DNA of 64,000 nucleotides from Palleronia sp. THAF1 (lineage in GTDB: Bacteria > Pseudomonadota > Alphaproteobacteria > Rhodobacterales > Rhodobacteraceae). Of the stretch, positions 53,708-62,150 are shown one piece after another. Below the pieces are notes generated by a model. It made no database searches. It was not told the origin of the DNA and saw only the letters and a program-made list of their open reading frames with translations. Position 1 is the stretch's first letter, and each line of letters starts with the position of its first letter. A program made the position numbers and the translations under genes. Where the stretch lies: the NCBI RefSeq assembly GCF_009363795.1, contig NZ_CP045420.1, positions 1,035,001 through 1,099,000 on the forward strand. Reading direction: 5' to 3'.

Positions 53708-54961
53708 TTAGGTCGGGAGGACAAGGATCGCCCGAAAGTCGTTCACGTTGGTCAGGGTTGGGCCGGTGACGATCTGGCCGCCATGTGTTGCGAACCATGT
53801 GTGCGCGTCGTTTTCGGACAAGGCGCGCTCGGCGGACATCCTGTCCTTCATCGTGTCCGGGCCGGCGATTGCGCCCGCGACCTCTGCTGCGCCGTCCACG
53901 CCGTCGGTATCGCAGGCAAGGACGTAGATGCCGGGCGCGCCGTCCAGCTCCAGCATCGCGGCCAGAACGTATTCGGCGTTGGGCCCTCCGATCCCCTCGC
54001 CGCGCCTTGTCACGGTGGCCTCTCCGCCGGACAGCAGAAGAAGGGGCGCGGTGGCGTCGGCTTGCGCGGCTAGTGCCGCTTGCGCCTGCCTGCGGCCCAG
54101 ATCACGGGCCTCGCCTTCCAGCGCATCGCCCAGAATCCGCACATTAACCCCCTGCGCCTGCGCAATTGCGGCGGCGGCGGCCAGTGACTGTGCGGGGGCG
54201 GCGATGACATGGTCTTCTGCGCGGGCCAGCCGGGGATCACAGGGCGCCACAACCGATGATCCGGCGCGCAGAGCAGCCATCGCGGCGTCCGGCAGGGTGA
54301 TACCGCGCTTTTCGATCAGGGCCAGTGCGTTGGCGGGCGTGCTGTCTTCTCCCACGGTCGGCCCCGACGCGATCTCTGCCGGGTCGTCGCCGGGCACGTC
54401 AGAGATCATCAGCGTCACCAGCCGCGCGGGATGGCAGGCGGTGGCAAGCTGCCCGCCTTTCACGCGGCTCAGGTGTTTGCGAATGACGTTCATCTCTCCG
54501 ATGGGCGCGCCCGAGGCCAGAAGAGCACGATTCACCGCGATCTTGTCGTTCAGCGTCATGCCGACAGCGGGCGCACACAATAGCGCAGAGCCGCCGCCGG
54601 AGATCAGCGCCAGCACGGTGTCGTCTGGCCCCAGCCCATCGACCAGTTGCAGCAGCCGGTGGGTCGCCTGAACGCCTGCCATATTCGGCACCGGATGCGC
54701 GGCTTCGACAATCTCTATCCCTTGGCAAGGCCGCGCATAGCCGTAGCGCGTGATGACAAGCCCATCGCAGGGGCCGAGCGTCGCCTCTACCGCTTCTGCC
54801 ATCCGGGCGCTTGCCTTGCCCGCCCCGATGACGATGAGGCGTCCCTTCGGGCGTTTGGGCAGATGCGCGGCGACCACGCGCATCGGATCCGCTACGGCCA
54901 CGGCGCGGTTGAACAGCGCGCTCAGGAAGCCGCCCGGATCGGTCCTGAAATCAGGCGTCAT
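53708..54961 (-). CDS. Glycerate 2-kinase (GarK-2/TtuD, MOFRL family)
   Basis: The 417-residue type II glycerate kinase has IVIGAGKASARMAEAVE, LISGGGSALLCAPAVGMTL with the catalytic Lys nearby (HLSRVKGGQLA), and the C-terminal MOFRL segment LLLSGGEATVTRRGEGIGGPNAEY ... ACDTDGVDG. It phosphorylates glycerate; older records call the family TtuD, putative hydroxypyruvate reductase. It overlaps the lyxose-isomerase gene by 11 bases in an operon. Confidence 0.9.
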   Translation of the reverse strand: MTPDFRTDPGGFLSALFNRAVAVADPMRVVAAHLPKRPKGRLIVIGAGKASARMAEAVEATLGPCDGLVITRYGYARPCQGIEIVEAAHPVPNMAGVQATHRLLQLVDGLGPDDTVLALISGGGSALLCAPAVGMTLNDKIAVNRALLASGAPIGEMNVIRKHLSRVKGGQLATACHPARLVTLMISDVPGDDPAEIASGPTVGEDSTPANALALIEKRGITLPDAAMAALRAGSSVVAPCDPRLARAEDHVIAAPAQSLAAAAAIAQAQGVNVRILGDALEGEARDLGRRQAQAALAAQADATAPLLLLSGGEATVTRRGEGIGGPNAEYVLAAMLELDGAPGIYVLACDTDGVDGAAEVAGAIAGPDTMKDRMSAERALSENDAHTWFATHGGQIVTGPTLTNVNDFRAILVLPT

Positions 54962-55646
54962 GGGATAGCCACGTGTCGTAATCGCTGACCAACAGGCGCA
55001 CGGGGTCCACGTCTTCTTCGACCGTGGCGAAGCGGCCGATGGGGTCGCGGAAGATGTTGTCGGTTTCGTCGTCGTTGACGGTGCTGACCTCTCCGATCAG
55101 CACATCACCGCCGTCACCCCAGAAGGCGTGCCAGTCGCCCGGCATCAACGTCACGCTTTCGCCGGGGGCGAAGGTCAGCTTTTCACCGGCAGCGAAGGTG
55201 CGCACGATCCCATCGCACATGACTTGCCCGCCGCGATCCTCGGCGAAGTTGCCATCATCATCCGAGCCGTAGAGTTCCACCACCAGCGTTGCGCCACCAC
55301 GGTTGATGATATCTTCGGCTTTTAGGGCATGCGTGTGCATGGGCGATAGCTGGTCCCGGCGCGAGATCAGCAGCTTCTCGGCGTAGCACATGCCGCGCCC
55401 CGCCCGCAGATCGGCCTGCCGCCCGTTGCGCAGGGTGAACAGCGTCAGGCCCATCGTGTCGAACGTACCTGCGCCGTAGTCGGTGATGTCCCACCCACAG
55501 CGCGAGTCGATCAGGTGTTGTGCGGTCTGAGCGCGGTTTCGGAACGCGTCGGGAGACCAGTGGGCGAAGGGCGGCAAGGCGACGCCGTGGTCGCGGATCA
55601 TCGCATCGGCGGCAAGGATGATGTCGTTGATGGTAGAGCGTTTCAT
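54951..55646 (-). CDS. D-Lyxose/D-mannose family cupin isomerase
   Basis: The 231-residue cupin protein has PMHTHALKAEDIINRGGATL with metal-binding His/His/Glu residues and VTLMPGDWHAFWGDGGDVLIGEVST with the final His. This is the lyxose-isomerase family that converts D-lyxose to D-xylulose or mannose to fructose. It is encoded with a glycerate kinase, so some sugar- or sugar-acid-degrading route to glycerate is likely. The 200 bases between its start and puuD contain no clear gene. Confidence 0.87.
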   Translation of the reverse strand: MKRSTINDIILAADAMIRDHGVALPPFAHWSPDAFRNRAQTAQHLIDSRCGWDITDYGAGTFDTMGLTLFTLRNGRQADLRAGRGMCYAEKLLISRRDQLSPMHTHALKAEDIINRGGATLVVELYGSDDDGNFAEDRGGQVMCDGIVRTFAAGEKLTFAPGESVTLMPGDWHAFWGDGGDVLIGEVSTVNDDETDNIFRDPIGRFATVEEDVDPVRLLVSDYDTWLSHDA

Positions 55647-55846
55647 CGGTCAGGTCCCTGCGGCTTCGAATGCGGCCCCGGCGTGAAAGGGGGCAAAGCC
55701 ATTCAGGCGCGCATGGATCAGTCAGGGTGACTTGATCGGCGGCAATCTTGGCTTCGACGGTGTAGCGCGCCACACCCGCGCCGGTCCAGTCTGACGCGCG
55801 CTGGATTAATGGGTCGTCGTCCTACAACATGATGCCGACAGTTCGC

Positions 55847-57082
55847 CTAGCCATCCGTTGCGTTGCGCACCCACGCCACGATATCGGCCCGCGCGGCTGG
55901 GTCCATCTGCACCGCGTTGGGCGGCGGCATGGCATGGCTGACGCCCGCCTGCAGGTAGATCGCCTTGGCATGGCGCGCGACGTCGGCAGGCGTTTCCAGA
56001 TGTACGCCTTTCGGGGCCCAGCGAATGCCGTCCCAAGCCGGATCGCGCGCGTGGCACATGGAGCAGTTGCCGATCACGGCGTTCAGGGCCGCATCGAAGC
56101 CCTCTGCCTCGGCGAAGGCGGTCTCGTATGCGGTCAGTTCGGTCGCCTCCAAGGCCTCGTAGTCGCCGTCCCAGGTGGAGGCGGTAGACAGCCACGCCAT
56201 CGTGATGAAAAGCACCGCCGTCACGCCCCACGTCCACAACGGCCCCTTGCCGGTGCGGTGCATGGTGTTGAAGTAGTGCCGGATCGTCACGCCGGTCAGG
56301 AACACCAGGCTGGCGATGATCCATGCGAACTGCGTTCCGAACGCCAGCGGGTAGTGGTTCGACAGCATCAAGAAGATCACCGGCAACGTCAGGTAATTGT
56401 TGTGCATCGACCGCAGCTTGGCGATCTTGCCGTACTTCGCATCCGGTGTGCGGCCCGCTTTGAGATCGGCGATCACGATGCGCTGGTTCGGCATGATGAT
56501 GAAAAACACGTTGGCCGTCATGATCGTGGCGGTGAACGCGCCCAGATGCAGCAGGGCGGCGCGACCCGTGAAGACCTGGTTCAGCCCCCAGCTCATCGCC
56601 ACGATGATCGCGAACAGCGCCAGCATCATCAGCGTGGGCCGCTCACCCAATGCCGATTTGCAAAGCGCGTCATAGACCACCCAGCCCACTGCGATAGAGG
56701 CTGCCGACAGCACGATCCCCTGCCACAGCGCCAGATCGGCTTTGCTTGGGTCAAGCAGGTATAGCTCTCCGCTGACCCAGTAGACGATCATCAGCAGCGT
56801 GGCGCCCGACAGCCACGTCGAATAGCTTTGCCATTTGTGCCAGGTCAGATGCTCTGGCAGGCGGTCGGGCGCCACCATGTATTTCGTCGTGTGGTAAAAG
56901 CCGCCGCCGTGGACTTCCCATTCCTCTCCTGATGCGCCCTTGGGCATGTCCGTCGCGGGCTTCAGCATCAGGTCCAGCGCGATGAAGTAAAAGGACGCGC
57001 CGATCCAGGCCATCGCGGTGATGATGTGCGTCCAGCGGACGGCGAACGCCACCCAGTCCCACATGATCGCGGCATCATACAT
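55847..57082 (-). CDS. puuD: Membrane urate hydroxylase PuuD with C-terminal cytochrome c
   Basis: The 411-residue protein has about eight hydrophobic segments (RWTHIITAMAWIGASFYFIA first) and a C-terminal cytochrome c domain with the heme motif CSMCH at 340-344 and Met ligand in SHAMPPPNA. This is PuuD, which oxidises urate to 5-hydroxyisourate and passes electrons to the respiratory chain. The ATG at 57082 was chosen as the GAGGG site is seven bases upstream, while the ATG at 57088 is only one base from it. It is divergent from the next two purine genes. Confidence 0.92.
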   Translation of the reverse strand: MYDAAIMWDWVAFAVRWTHIITAMAWIGASFYFIALDLMLKPATDMPKGASGEEWEVHGGGFYHTTKYMVAPDRLPEHLTWHKWQSYSTWLSGATLLMIVYWVSGELYLLDPSKADLALWQGIVLSAASIAVGWVVYDALCKSALGERPTLMMLALFAIIVAMSWGLNQVFTGRAALLHLGAFTATIMTANVFFIIMPNQRIVIADLKAGRTPDAKYGKIAKLRSMHNNYLTLPVIFLMLSNHYPLAFGTQFAWIIASLVFLTGVTIRHYFNTMHRTGKGPLWTWGVTAVLFITMAWLSTASTWDGDYEALEATELTAYETAFAEAEGFDAALNAVIGNCSMCHARDPAWDGIRWAPKGVHLETPADVARHAKAIYLQAGVSHAMPPPNAVQMDPAARADIVAWVRNATDG

Positions 57083-57164
57083 GGCCATTCCCTCTGTTTC
57101 GCATCCCCATCTTCGGTAAAGGTGACAGCGGCCAAGCGCCAGACTGCAAGGAGCCGATGAAACC

Positions 57165-58574
57165 ATGAACCGCTATCCCCGCGACATGACTGGATACGGG
57201 GCACATCCGCCCCACGCTGCCTGGCCCGAAGGCGCAAAGATCGCCGTGCAGATCGTGCTGAACTACGAAGAGGGCGGCGAGAACAACATCCTGCACGGCG
57301 ATGCCGCGTCAGAGGCGTTCCTGTCAGAGATCACCGGCGCCTCCGCCTGGCCCGGTCAGCGGCACTGGAACATGGAAACGCTGTATGAGTACGGCAGCCG
57401 TGCCGGGTTCTGGCGTTTGCACCGAATGCTGCAGGACATGCCGATAACCGTTTACGGCGTGACCACCGCCTTGGCCCGTGCGCCCGAGCAACTGGCCGCG
57501 ATGAAGCGCGCCGGATGGGAGATCGCATCCCACGGGCTGAAGTGGATCGAACACAAGGACATGTCCGAGGACGAAGAGCGCGCCCAGATCGCCGAGGCGA
57601 TCCGGCTGCACACGGAAGTCGTCGGCCAGCCCGCGCGCGGCTGGTACACTGGTCGCTGTTCCATGAACACGGTGCGGCTGGCATCGGAAGAGGGCGACTT
57701 TGCCTATGTCGCCGACAGCTACGCCGACGATCTGCCCTATTGGCAACCAGTGGGCGACGGCCATCAGCTGATCGTGCCCTACACCATGGACTGCAACGAC
57801 ATGCGTTTCGCCATTCAGGCGGGGTTCACGTCAGGCGACCAGTTCGAAAGCTACCTGCGCGACAGCTTCGATGTGCTCTACGCCGAAGGTCAGGCGGGCG
57901 CGCCGAAGATGATGTCCATCGGATTGCATTGCCGCATCGCGGGGCGTCCGGGACGGGCGGCGGCGTTGCAGCGCGCGTTGGACTACATGCGGGGGCACGA
58001 CGGCGTCTGGTTCGCGACGCGCGAGCAGATTGCGGATCACTGGGCGGCCACGCATCCCGCGCCAACGGGGCAGCGGCCATCGGACATGAGCCGCGAGACC
58101 TTCGTTGCCGAATACGGCGGCATCTTCGAGCATTCGCCATGGATCGCAGAAGGGGCCTATGATCTGGACCTTGGCCCTACCTACGACACGGCGGCGGGCG
58201 TTCACCTTGCGCTGTGCCGGGTGTTCCGCGCGGCGGATGACGACGCACGCCTTGGCGTCCTGACGGCGCACCCCGACCTTGCGGGCAAGCTGGCGGCGGC
58301 TGGTCAGCTGACCGCCGAAAGCACGTCCGAGCAGGCAGGCGCCGGGCTTGACCTGCTGACCGACGCGGAACGGGAGACCTTCCAGCGCCTGAACGCGCAA
58401 TACGTCGACAAACACGGCTTTCCGTTCATCATCGCCGTGCGGGATCACGACAAGGCATCGATCATGGCCGCCTTCCATCGGCGGATCGAAAACGACCGCG
58501 CCACCGAGTTCGCGGAAGCTTGCCGTCAGGTCGAACGCATCGCCGAACTGCGGCTGGCAGAGAAGTTCGCATGA
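57165..58574 (+). CDS. puuE: Fused allantoinase (PuuE) and OHCU decarboxylase (UraD)
   Basis: The 469-residue protein has a polysaccharide-deacetylase-like allantoinase domain (1-300: MTGYGAHPPHAAWP, VQIVLNYEEGGE, ASHGLKWIEH with metal His residues) and a C-terminal OHCU decarboxylase (305-469: LTAHPDLAG at 367-374, KHGFPFIIAVRDHDK). It therefore catalyses two steps, OHCU to S-allantoin and allantoin to allantoate. Hydroxyisourate hydrolase, the missing step between PuuD and UraD, is not in the window. It is coupled to allA by an ATGA overlap. Confidence 0.93.
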   Translation: MNRYPRDMTGYGAHPPHAAWPEGAKIAVQIVLNYEEGGENNILHGDAASEAFLSEITGASAWPGQRHWNMETLYEYGSRAGFWRLHRMLQDMPITVYGVTTALARAPEQLAAMKRAGWEIASHGLKWIEHKDMSEDEERAQIAEAIRLHTEVVGQPARGWYTGRCSMNTVRLASEEGDFAYVADSYADDLPYWQPVGDGHQLIVPYTMDCNDMRFAIQAGFTSGDQFESYLRDSFDVLYAEGQAGAPKMMSIGLHCRIAGRPGRAAALQRALDYMRGHDGVWFATREQIADHWAATHPAPTGQRPSDMSRETFVAEYGGIFEHSPWIAEGAYDLDLGPTYDTAAGVHLALCRVFRAADDDARLGVLTAHPDLAGKLAAAGQLTAESTSEQAGAGLDLLTDAERETFQRLNAQYVDKHGFPFIIAVRDHDKASIMAAFHRRIENDRATEFAEACRQVERIAELRLAEKFA

Positions 58575-59062
58575 GCGAGATCATCCATACAGAGTCGCTG
58601 ACGGCGGACGCCTTCGCGTCTTTCGGCGACGTGCTGGCGGCGACGGGCGCACCCGACAAGTTGATCAACGCGGGTCGTTGCGGTCGCTTCCACGACCGCG
58701 CGCAGTTGGACTTCGCAGACGGGCAGGCGGGGATCAGCATCTTCCAAAGCGAGACGGTGACGCTGCCCTACGACTGCCCGCTGATGGAACGGCATCCACT
58801 GGGCAGTCAGGCCTTTATCCCGATGTCCGCCGATCCATTCCTAGTGATCGTCGCTGCCGACCGTGACGGCACACCCGACGCGCCGCGCGCCTTCGTTACG
58901 GCGCCGGGGCAGGGGATCAATCTGCATCGGGGCGTCTGGCATGGCGTGCTGACCCCGCTGGGCGGATTGGGTCTATTCGCGGTGGTGGACCGGATCGGCG
59001 AGGGCGCAAACCTTGAGGAATATACCTTCGACACCCCGTTCAGGGTCGTGCAGGCCGACTGA
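58571..59062 (+). CDS. allA: Ureidoglycolate lyase
   Basis: The 163-residue cupin-like protein has FASFGDVLAATGAPD near the start, ERHPLGSQAFIPM, and the C-terminal GINLHRGVWHGVLTPL. These are AllA family marks; the enzyme splits ureidoglycolate to glyoxylate and urea. The start at 58571 overlaps the puuE stop. It ends one base before the convergent znuB gene. Confidence 0.92.
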   Translation: MSEIIHTESLTADAFASFGDVLAATGAPDKLINAGRCGRFHDRAQLDFADGQAGISIFQSETVTLPYDCPLMERHPLGSQAFIPMSADPFLVIVAADRDGTPDAPRAFVTAPGQGINLHRGVWHGVLTPLGGLGLFAVVDRIGEGANLEEYTFDTPFRVVQAD

Positions 59063-59063
59063 T

Positions 59064-59870
59064 CTACTCTGCGTGACCCAAGGCCGAACGCATCCACTGC
59101 CACGCACTGGTGCAGACGAACGCAATGGCAGCCACGCAAACGATGGACGGACCGGCGGGCGTGTCGAAGATGTAGGCCGAACGTAGCCCCAGAACCGCCG
59201 CCATGCCGCCGATCACTGCCGCCGCGATGGCCATTTGTTCCGGCGTGCGCGCCAGCGGTCGGGCGGCGGCGGCGGGGATAATCAGCATCGCGGCGATCAG
59301 GATGACGCCCACGACCTTGATGGCGACTGCGACCGTGATCGCCAGCGCCACGGTCAGGATCAGTTGCTCTCGCTTGGGATCGATGCCGCTGGCGTGGGCC
59401 AGCTCGTCGCTGAGCGTCGCGGTCAGAAGCGCGGACCACCGCCACGCGATCAGTCCGACGACCACAAGCGCGCCGCCCCCGATCACCGCCAGATCGACGC
59501 GCGAGACGGCAAGGATGTCGCCGAAGAGATAGGCCATCAGGTCGATGCGGACGCCTTGCAGGAACGATACCGCAACCAGTCCGAACGCCAGCGCCGAATG
59601 GGCCAGAACCCCCAGCAAGGTGTCCATGGCGTAGCCCCGCCCGCTCAGGAACGTGACCGCAAGCGCCATCGCCAATGCCACGGCGACCGCTCCCGCGAAG
59701 ATCGAGATCTGAAGCGCCAGCGACAGGGCGATGCCAAGGATCGCGGCGTGGGCGGTCGCGTCGCCGAAATAGGCCATCCGCCGCCAGACCACGAAGCTGC
59801 CCAGCGGGGCAGAGGCGATCGCGACACCGATACCGGCCAGCGTTGCGCGGGTCATGAAATCGTCCAGCAT
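59064..59870 (-). CDS. znuB: Zinc ABC transporter permease
   Basis: The 268-residue inner-membrane protein has about eight hydrophobic segments with FVVWRRMAYFGDATAHAAILG and the family loop VVGVILIAAMLIIPAAAARPLA, typical of ZnuB/MntB. It forms the channel for zinc delivered by ZnuA. The ATG at 59870 overlaps the znuC stop (TGATG), so the start at the first GTG was rejected. Confidence 0.94.
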   Translation of the reverse strand: MLDDFMTRATLAGIGVAIASAPLGSFVVWRRMAYFGDATAHAAILGIALSLALQISIFAGAVAVALAMALAVTFLSGRGYAMDTLLGVLAHSALAFGLVAVSFLQGVRIDLMAYLFGDILAVSRVDLAVIGGGALVVVGLIAWRWSALLTATLSDELAHASGIDPKREQLILTVALAITVAVAIKVVGVILIAAMLIIPAAAARPLARTPEQMAIAAAVIGGMAAVLGLRSAYIFDTPAGPSIVCVAAIAFVCTSAWQWMRSALGHAE

Positions 59871-60622
59871 CACTCTGCCGCCTCGGTCTTCGCGTGCGAA
59901 TGATCGCAGTTTTCATCGTGCGCGTGGTCATGGTCGTGGCGGTACAGCGCCAAAGCGCCGCCCGTTCCGGTGCCGAACAAGGCGCGGTATTCCGGGGCCG
60001 CCGACACGATCTCTGGCGTGCCTTCGCAGCAGACGTGGCCGTTCAAGCAAATCACCCGGTCGGACGCGCTCATGACGACGTGCAGTTCGTGGCTGATCAT
60101 CAGCACCGCACAGCCAGTCTCGCGCCGCACTTCCTCGATCTGAAGGTAGAAGGCAGCTGAACCGGGTTGGTCCAGCCCGCGCGTTGCCTCGTCCAGCAGC
60201 AAAATGTCGGGCTTTTCGATCAGCGCACGCGCCAGCAGGACACGTTGAAACTGCCCGCCCGACAGGCGCGACATCTGCCGACGGCTCAGGTCGGGTACAC
60301 CCGCCCGCTCCAGCGCTTGCGCGCAGGCAGTGCGGTCGGGGCGTCCGGGAAGGGCGAGGAACCGCTCTACCGTTAGCGGTAAAGTGGGGTCGATGTGCAG
60401 CGTCTGCGGCACATAGCCCAAGCGTAGACCTTGCCGCCGTACAATCCTGCCACGCGTGGGCTTCATCGCGCCGATCAGCGCGCGCAGGAGCGTGGTCTTG
60501 CCCGAACCGTTCGGTCCGACGATGGTCACGATCTCACCGGGTTCGATAATGAACGACACATCGCGCAACACCGTCTTCGCGCCGTAGCCGACGCTGATAT
60601 TCTCGACCGCGACAAGGCTCAT
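59870..60622 (-). CDS. znuC: Zinc ABC transporter ATP-binding protein with His-rich tail
   Basis: The 250-residue ATPase has Walker A GPNGSGKTT at 36-44, signature LSGGQFQRVLLAR and Walker B ILLLDEATRGLD. Its C-terminus is histidine-rich (YRHDHDHAHDENCDHSHAK), which probably binds zinc. The ATG at 60622 overlaps the zur stop (ATGA), so zur, znuC and znuB form one transcript. Confidence 0.95.
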   Translation of the reverse strand: MSLVAVENISVGYGAKTVLRDVSFIIEPGEIVTIVGPNGSGKTTLLRALIGAMKPTRGRIVRRQGLRLGYVPQTLHIDPTLPLTVERFLALPGRPDRTACAQALERAGVPDLSRRQMSRLSGGQFQRVLLARALIEKPDILLLDEATRGLDQPGSAAFYLQIEEVRRETGCAVLMISHELHVVMSASDRVICLNGHVCCEGTPEIVSAAPEYRALFGTGTGGALALYRHDHDHAHDENCDHSHAKTEAAE

Positions 60623-61125
60623 GCGTTGGCCTGTTCCGCGCAAGAGGGGCAGACGCCTTCGGCTTCCAATACCGTCCGTTCGATCTGGAACCCGGTGGCC
60701 TCGGCGGCCTTGCCCAGAGCGCCGCGCCCATCGCCCGAGCGTGCTTCGGCGACCGAGTCGCACAGGCGGCAGATCATGAAGGCAGGGGCGTGGGGTGCGC
60801 CGGGGTGGGCGCAGGCGACGAATGCATTCAGGCGCTCGATCCGGTGGGCAAAACCGTTCGCGACCAGAAACTCCAACGCGCGATAGGCGACGGGCGGCTG
60901 CGATCCGAAGCCCGCATCGCGCAGGCGGTCCAACATGTCATAGGCGCCCAGCGCGCGGTGATCTTGCAGCAATATCTCCAGCGTCTTGCGACGCACGGGC
61001 GTGAACCGCAGACCCTGCGCGTCGCAATGGGCTTCCGCCGCATTGATGGCGGTAGAGATACAGCCAGCGTGGTCGTGGGTTTCGAACCCGACCGGGTCGG
61101 TCTTCGCTGGATCGCCACTTGTCAT
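60619..61125 (-). CDS. zur: Zinc uptake regulator Zur (Fur family)
   Basis: The 168-residue Fur-like protein has a winged-helix N-terminal half (GLRFTPVRRKTLEILLQDHRALGAYDML; PPVAYRALEFLVANGFAHRIE) and the two zinc-ligand pairs CRLCDS and CPSCAE. Chemical context, being first in an operon with znuCB and divergent from znuA, makes Zur far more likely than Fur or PerR. With zinc bound it should repress the divergent promoters through the sites at 61121-61168, including its own. Confidence 0.94.
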   Translation of the reverse strand: MTSGDPAKTDPVGFETHDHAGCISTAINAAEAHCDAQGLRFTPVRRKTLEILLQDHRALGAYDMLDRLRDAGFGSQPPVAYRALEFLVANGFAHRIERLNAFVACAHPGAPHAPAFMICRLCDSVAEARSGDGRGALGKAAEATGFQIERTVLEAEGVCPSCAEQANA

Positions 61126-61138
61126 GTTATATTGTTTC
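61121..61138. promoter_or_regulatory. Candidate Zur site 1, overlapping the zur start codon
   Basis: Contains ATGTTATAT, the half-site repeated in the second candidate 30 bases away and matching the AT-rich TGTTATA core of alphaproteobacterial Zur boxes. It covers the zur ATG, so bound Zur would block its own operon. Confidence 0.6.
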
Positions 61139-61150
61139 CCGTAATGCGAG

Positions 61151-61168
61151 GAAATGTTATATAGTCAC
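61151..61168. promoter_or_regulatory. Candidate Zur site 2, upstream of znuA
   Basis: Begins GAAATGTTATATAGTC and shares ATGTTATAT with site 1. It ends 12 bases before the znuA start, where it would block transcription or initiation. Two Zur sites flanking a short divergent promoter are common for zur/znuA pairs. Confidence 0.6.
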
Positions 61169-61180
61169 AAAGGCGCGCGA

Positions 61181-62134
61181 ATGTCCAGCAAGCTCTACCC
61201 TATCTCGATCGCGGCGTCTCTTATGGCGGGCACGGCTTTGGCCGACGCGCCGAACGTTACCGTCGACATCGCCCCGATTCATTCGCTGGTCGCGCGCGTC
61301 ATGCAAGATGTCGGTGCGCCGTCGTTGATCGTAGCGGCAGGCGCGAGCCCCCACGAGTACAACCTGCGCCCGTCCGAGGCGCGTGCGTTGCAGGATGCTG
61401 ACCTCGTGTTCTGGGTCGGTCCGAACCTGACCCCATGGCTTGAAAGCGCCATCAACACGTTGGCCAGCGATGCTACGGCAACGGCGCTTCTGGGTGCGGA
61501 GGGATCGACAGAGCTTTCGTTCCGCGAAGGTGCGTCGTTCGACGCGCATGATTATGAAGATCACGAAGAACATGATGATCACGACGCGCACCAAGACCAC
61601 GATGACCACGACCACGCGGGTGCTGATCCCCATGCATGGCTATCCCCCGACAACGCCGCCGTGTGGCTGAACGTGATCGCTGCAGACCTCTCCGCCGTCG
61701 ATCCGGACAACGCAGATGCCTATCTTGCGAACGCGACCGCGGGGCGCGAAGAGATCGCCGCGATGGTGGCAGAGATCGACGCGACGCTCGCCCCGGTGCG
61801 AGACCGCAATTTTATCTTGTTCCACGACGCCTATCAGTATTTTGAGACCTCTTTCGACCTGGCGGCGTCGGGTGCGATCTCACTATCCGACGCCTCTGAC
61901 CCCAGCCCGGCGCGCATCGCGGATGTTCAGGCGCAGATCGTCGCGCAGAATGTGGCCTGCGTATTGTCCGAGCCGCAGTTCAATCCCGGCCTTGTCCAAG
62001 CGGTCATGGACGGATCGACGGCCCGAACAGCGATCCTTGATCCGCTGGGCTCCGACCTTGAGCCGGGGCCGGGGCTGTATCCGCAGATGTTGCGCAATCT
62101 GGCGGGCACGCTGGCGGGGTGTCTGGCGGACTGA
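61181..62134 (+). CDS. znuA: Zinc ABC transporter periplasmic binding protein
   Basis: The 317-residue protein has a short signal peptide (MSSKLYPISIAASLMAGTALA) and the ZnuA zinc ligands His34 (DIAPIHSLVARV), His58 (GASPHEY), His151 after the loop, and FHDAYQYFE. Between 123 and 145 there is a His/Asp-rich loop (HDYEDHEEHDDHDAHQDHDDH) typical of ZnuA. It captures zinc for ZnuCB. The start at 61181 was chosen over 61154 because a signal peptide then begins correctly. Confidence 0.94.
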   Translation: MSSKLYPISIAASLMAGTALADAPNVTVDIAPIHSLVARVMQDVGAPSLIVAAGASPHEYNLRPSEARALQDADLVFWVGPNLTPWLESAINTLASDATATALLGAEGSTELSFREGASFDAHDYEDHEEHDDHDAHQDHDDHDHAGADPHAWLSPDNAAVWLNVIAADLSAVDPDNADAYLANATAGREEIAAMVAEIDATLAPVRDRNFILFHDAYQYFETSFDLAASGAISLSDASDPSPARIADVQAQIVAQNVACVLSEPQFNPGLVQAVMDGSTARTAILDPLGSDLEPGPGLYPQMLRNLAGTLAGCLAD

Positions 62135-62150
62135 CCTGGATCGCGAAGCG

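Noticed and set aside
59870-60763. Longer start for znuC at 60763
   Set aside because: The extra 47 residues overlap zur in another frame and are arginine-rich; the ATG at 60622 overlapping the zur stop is a normal coupled start.
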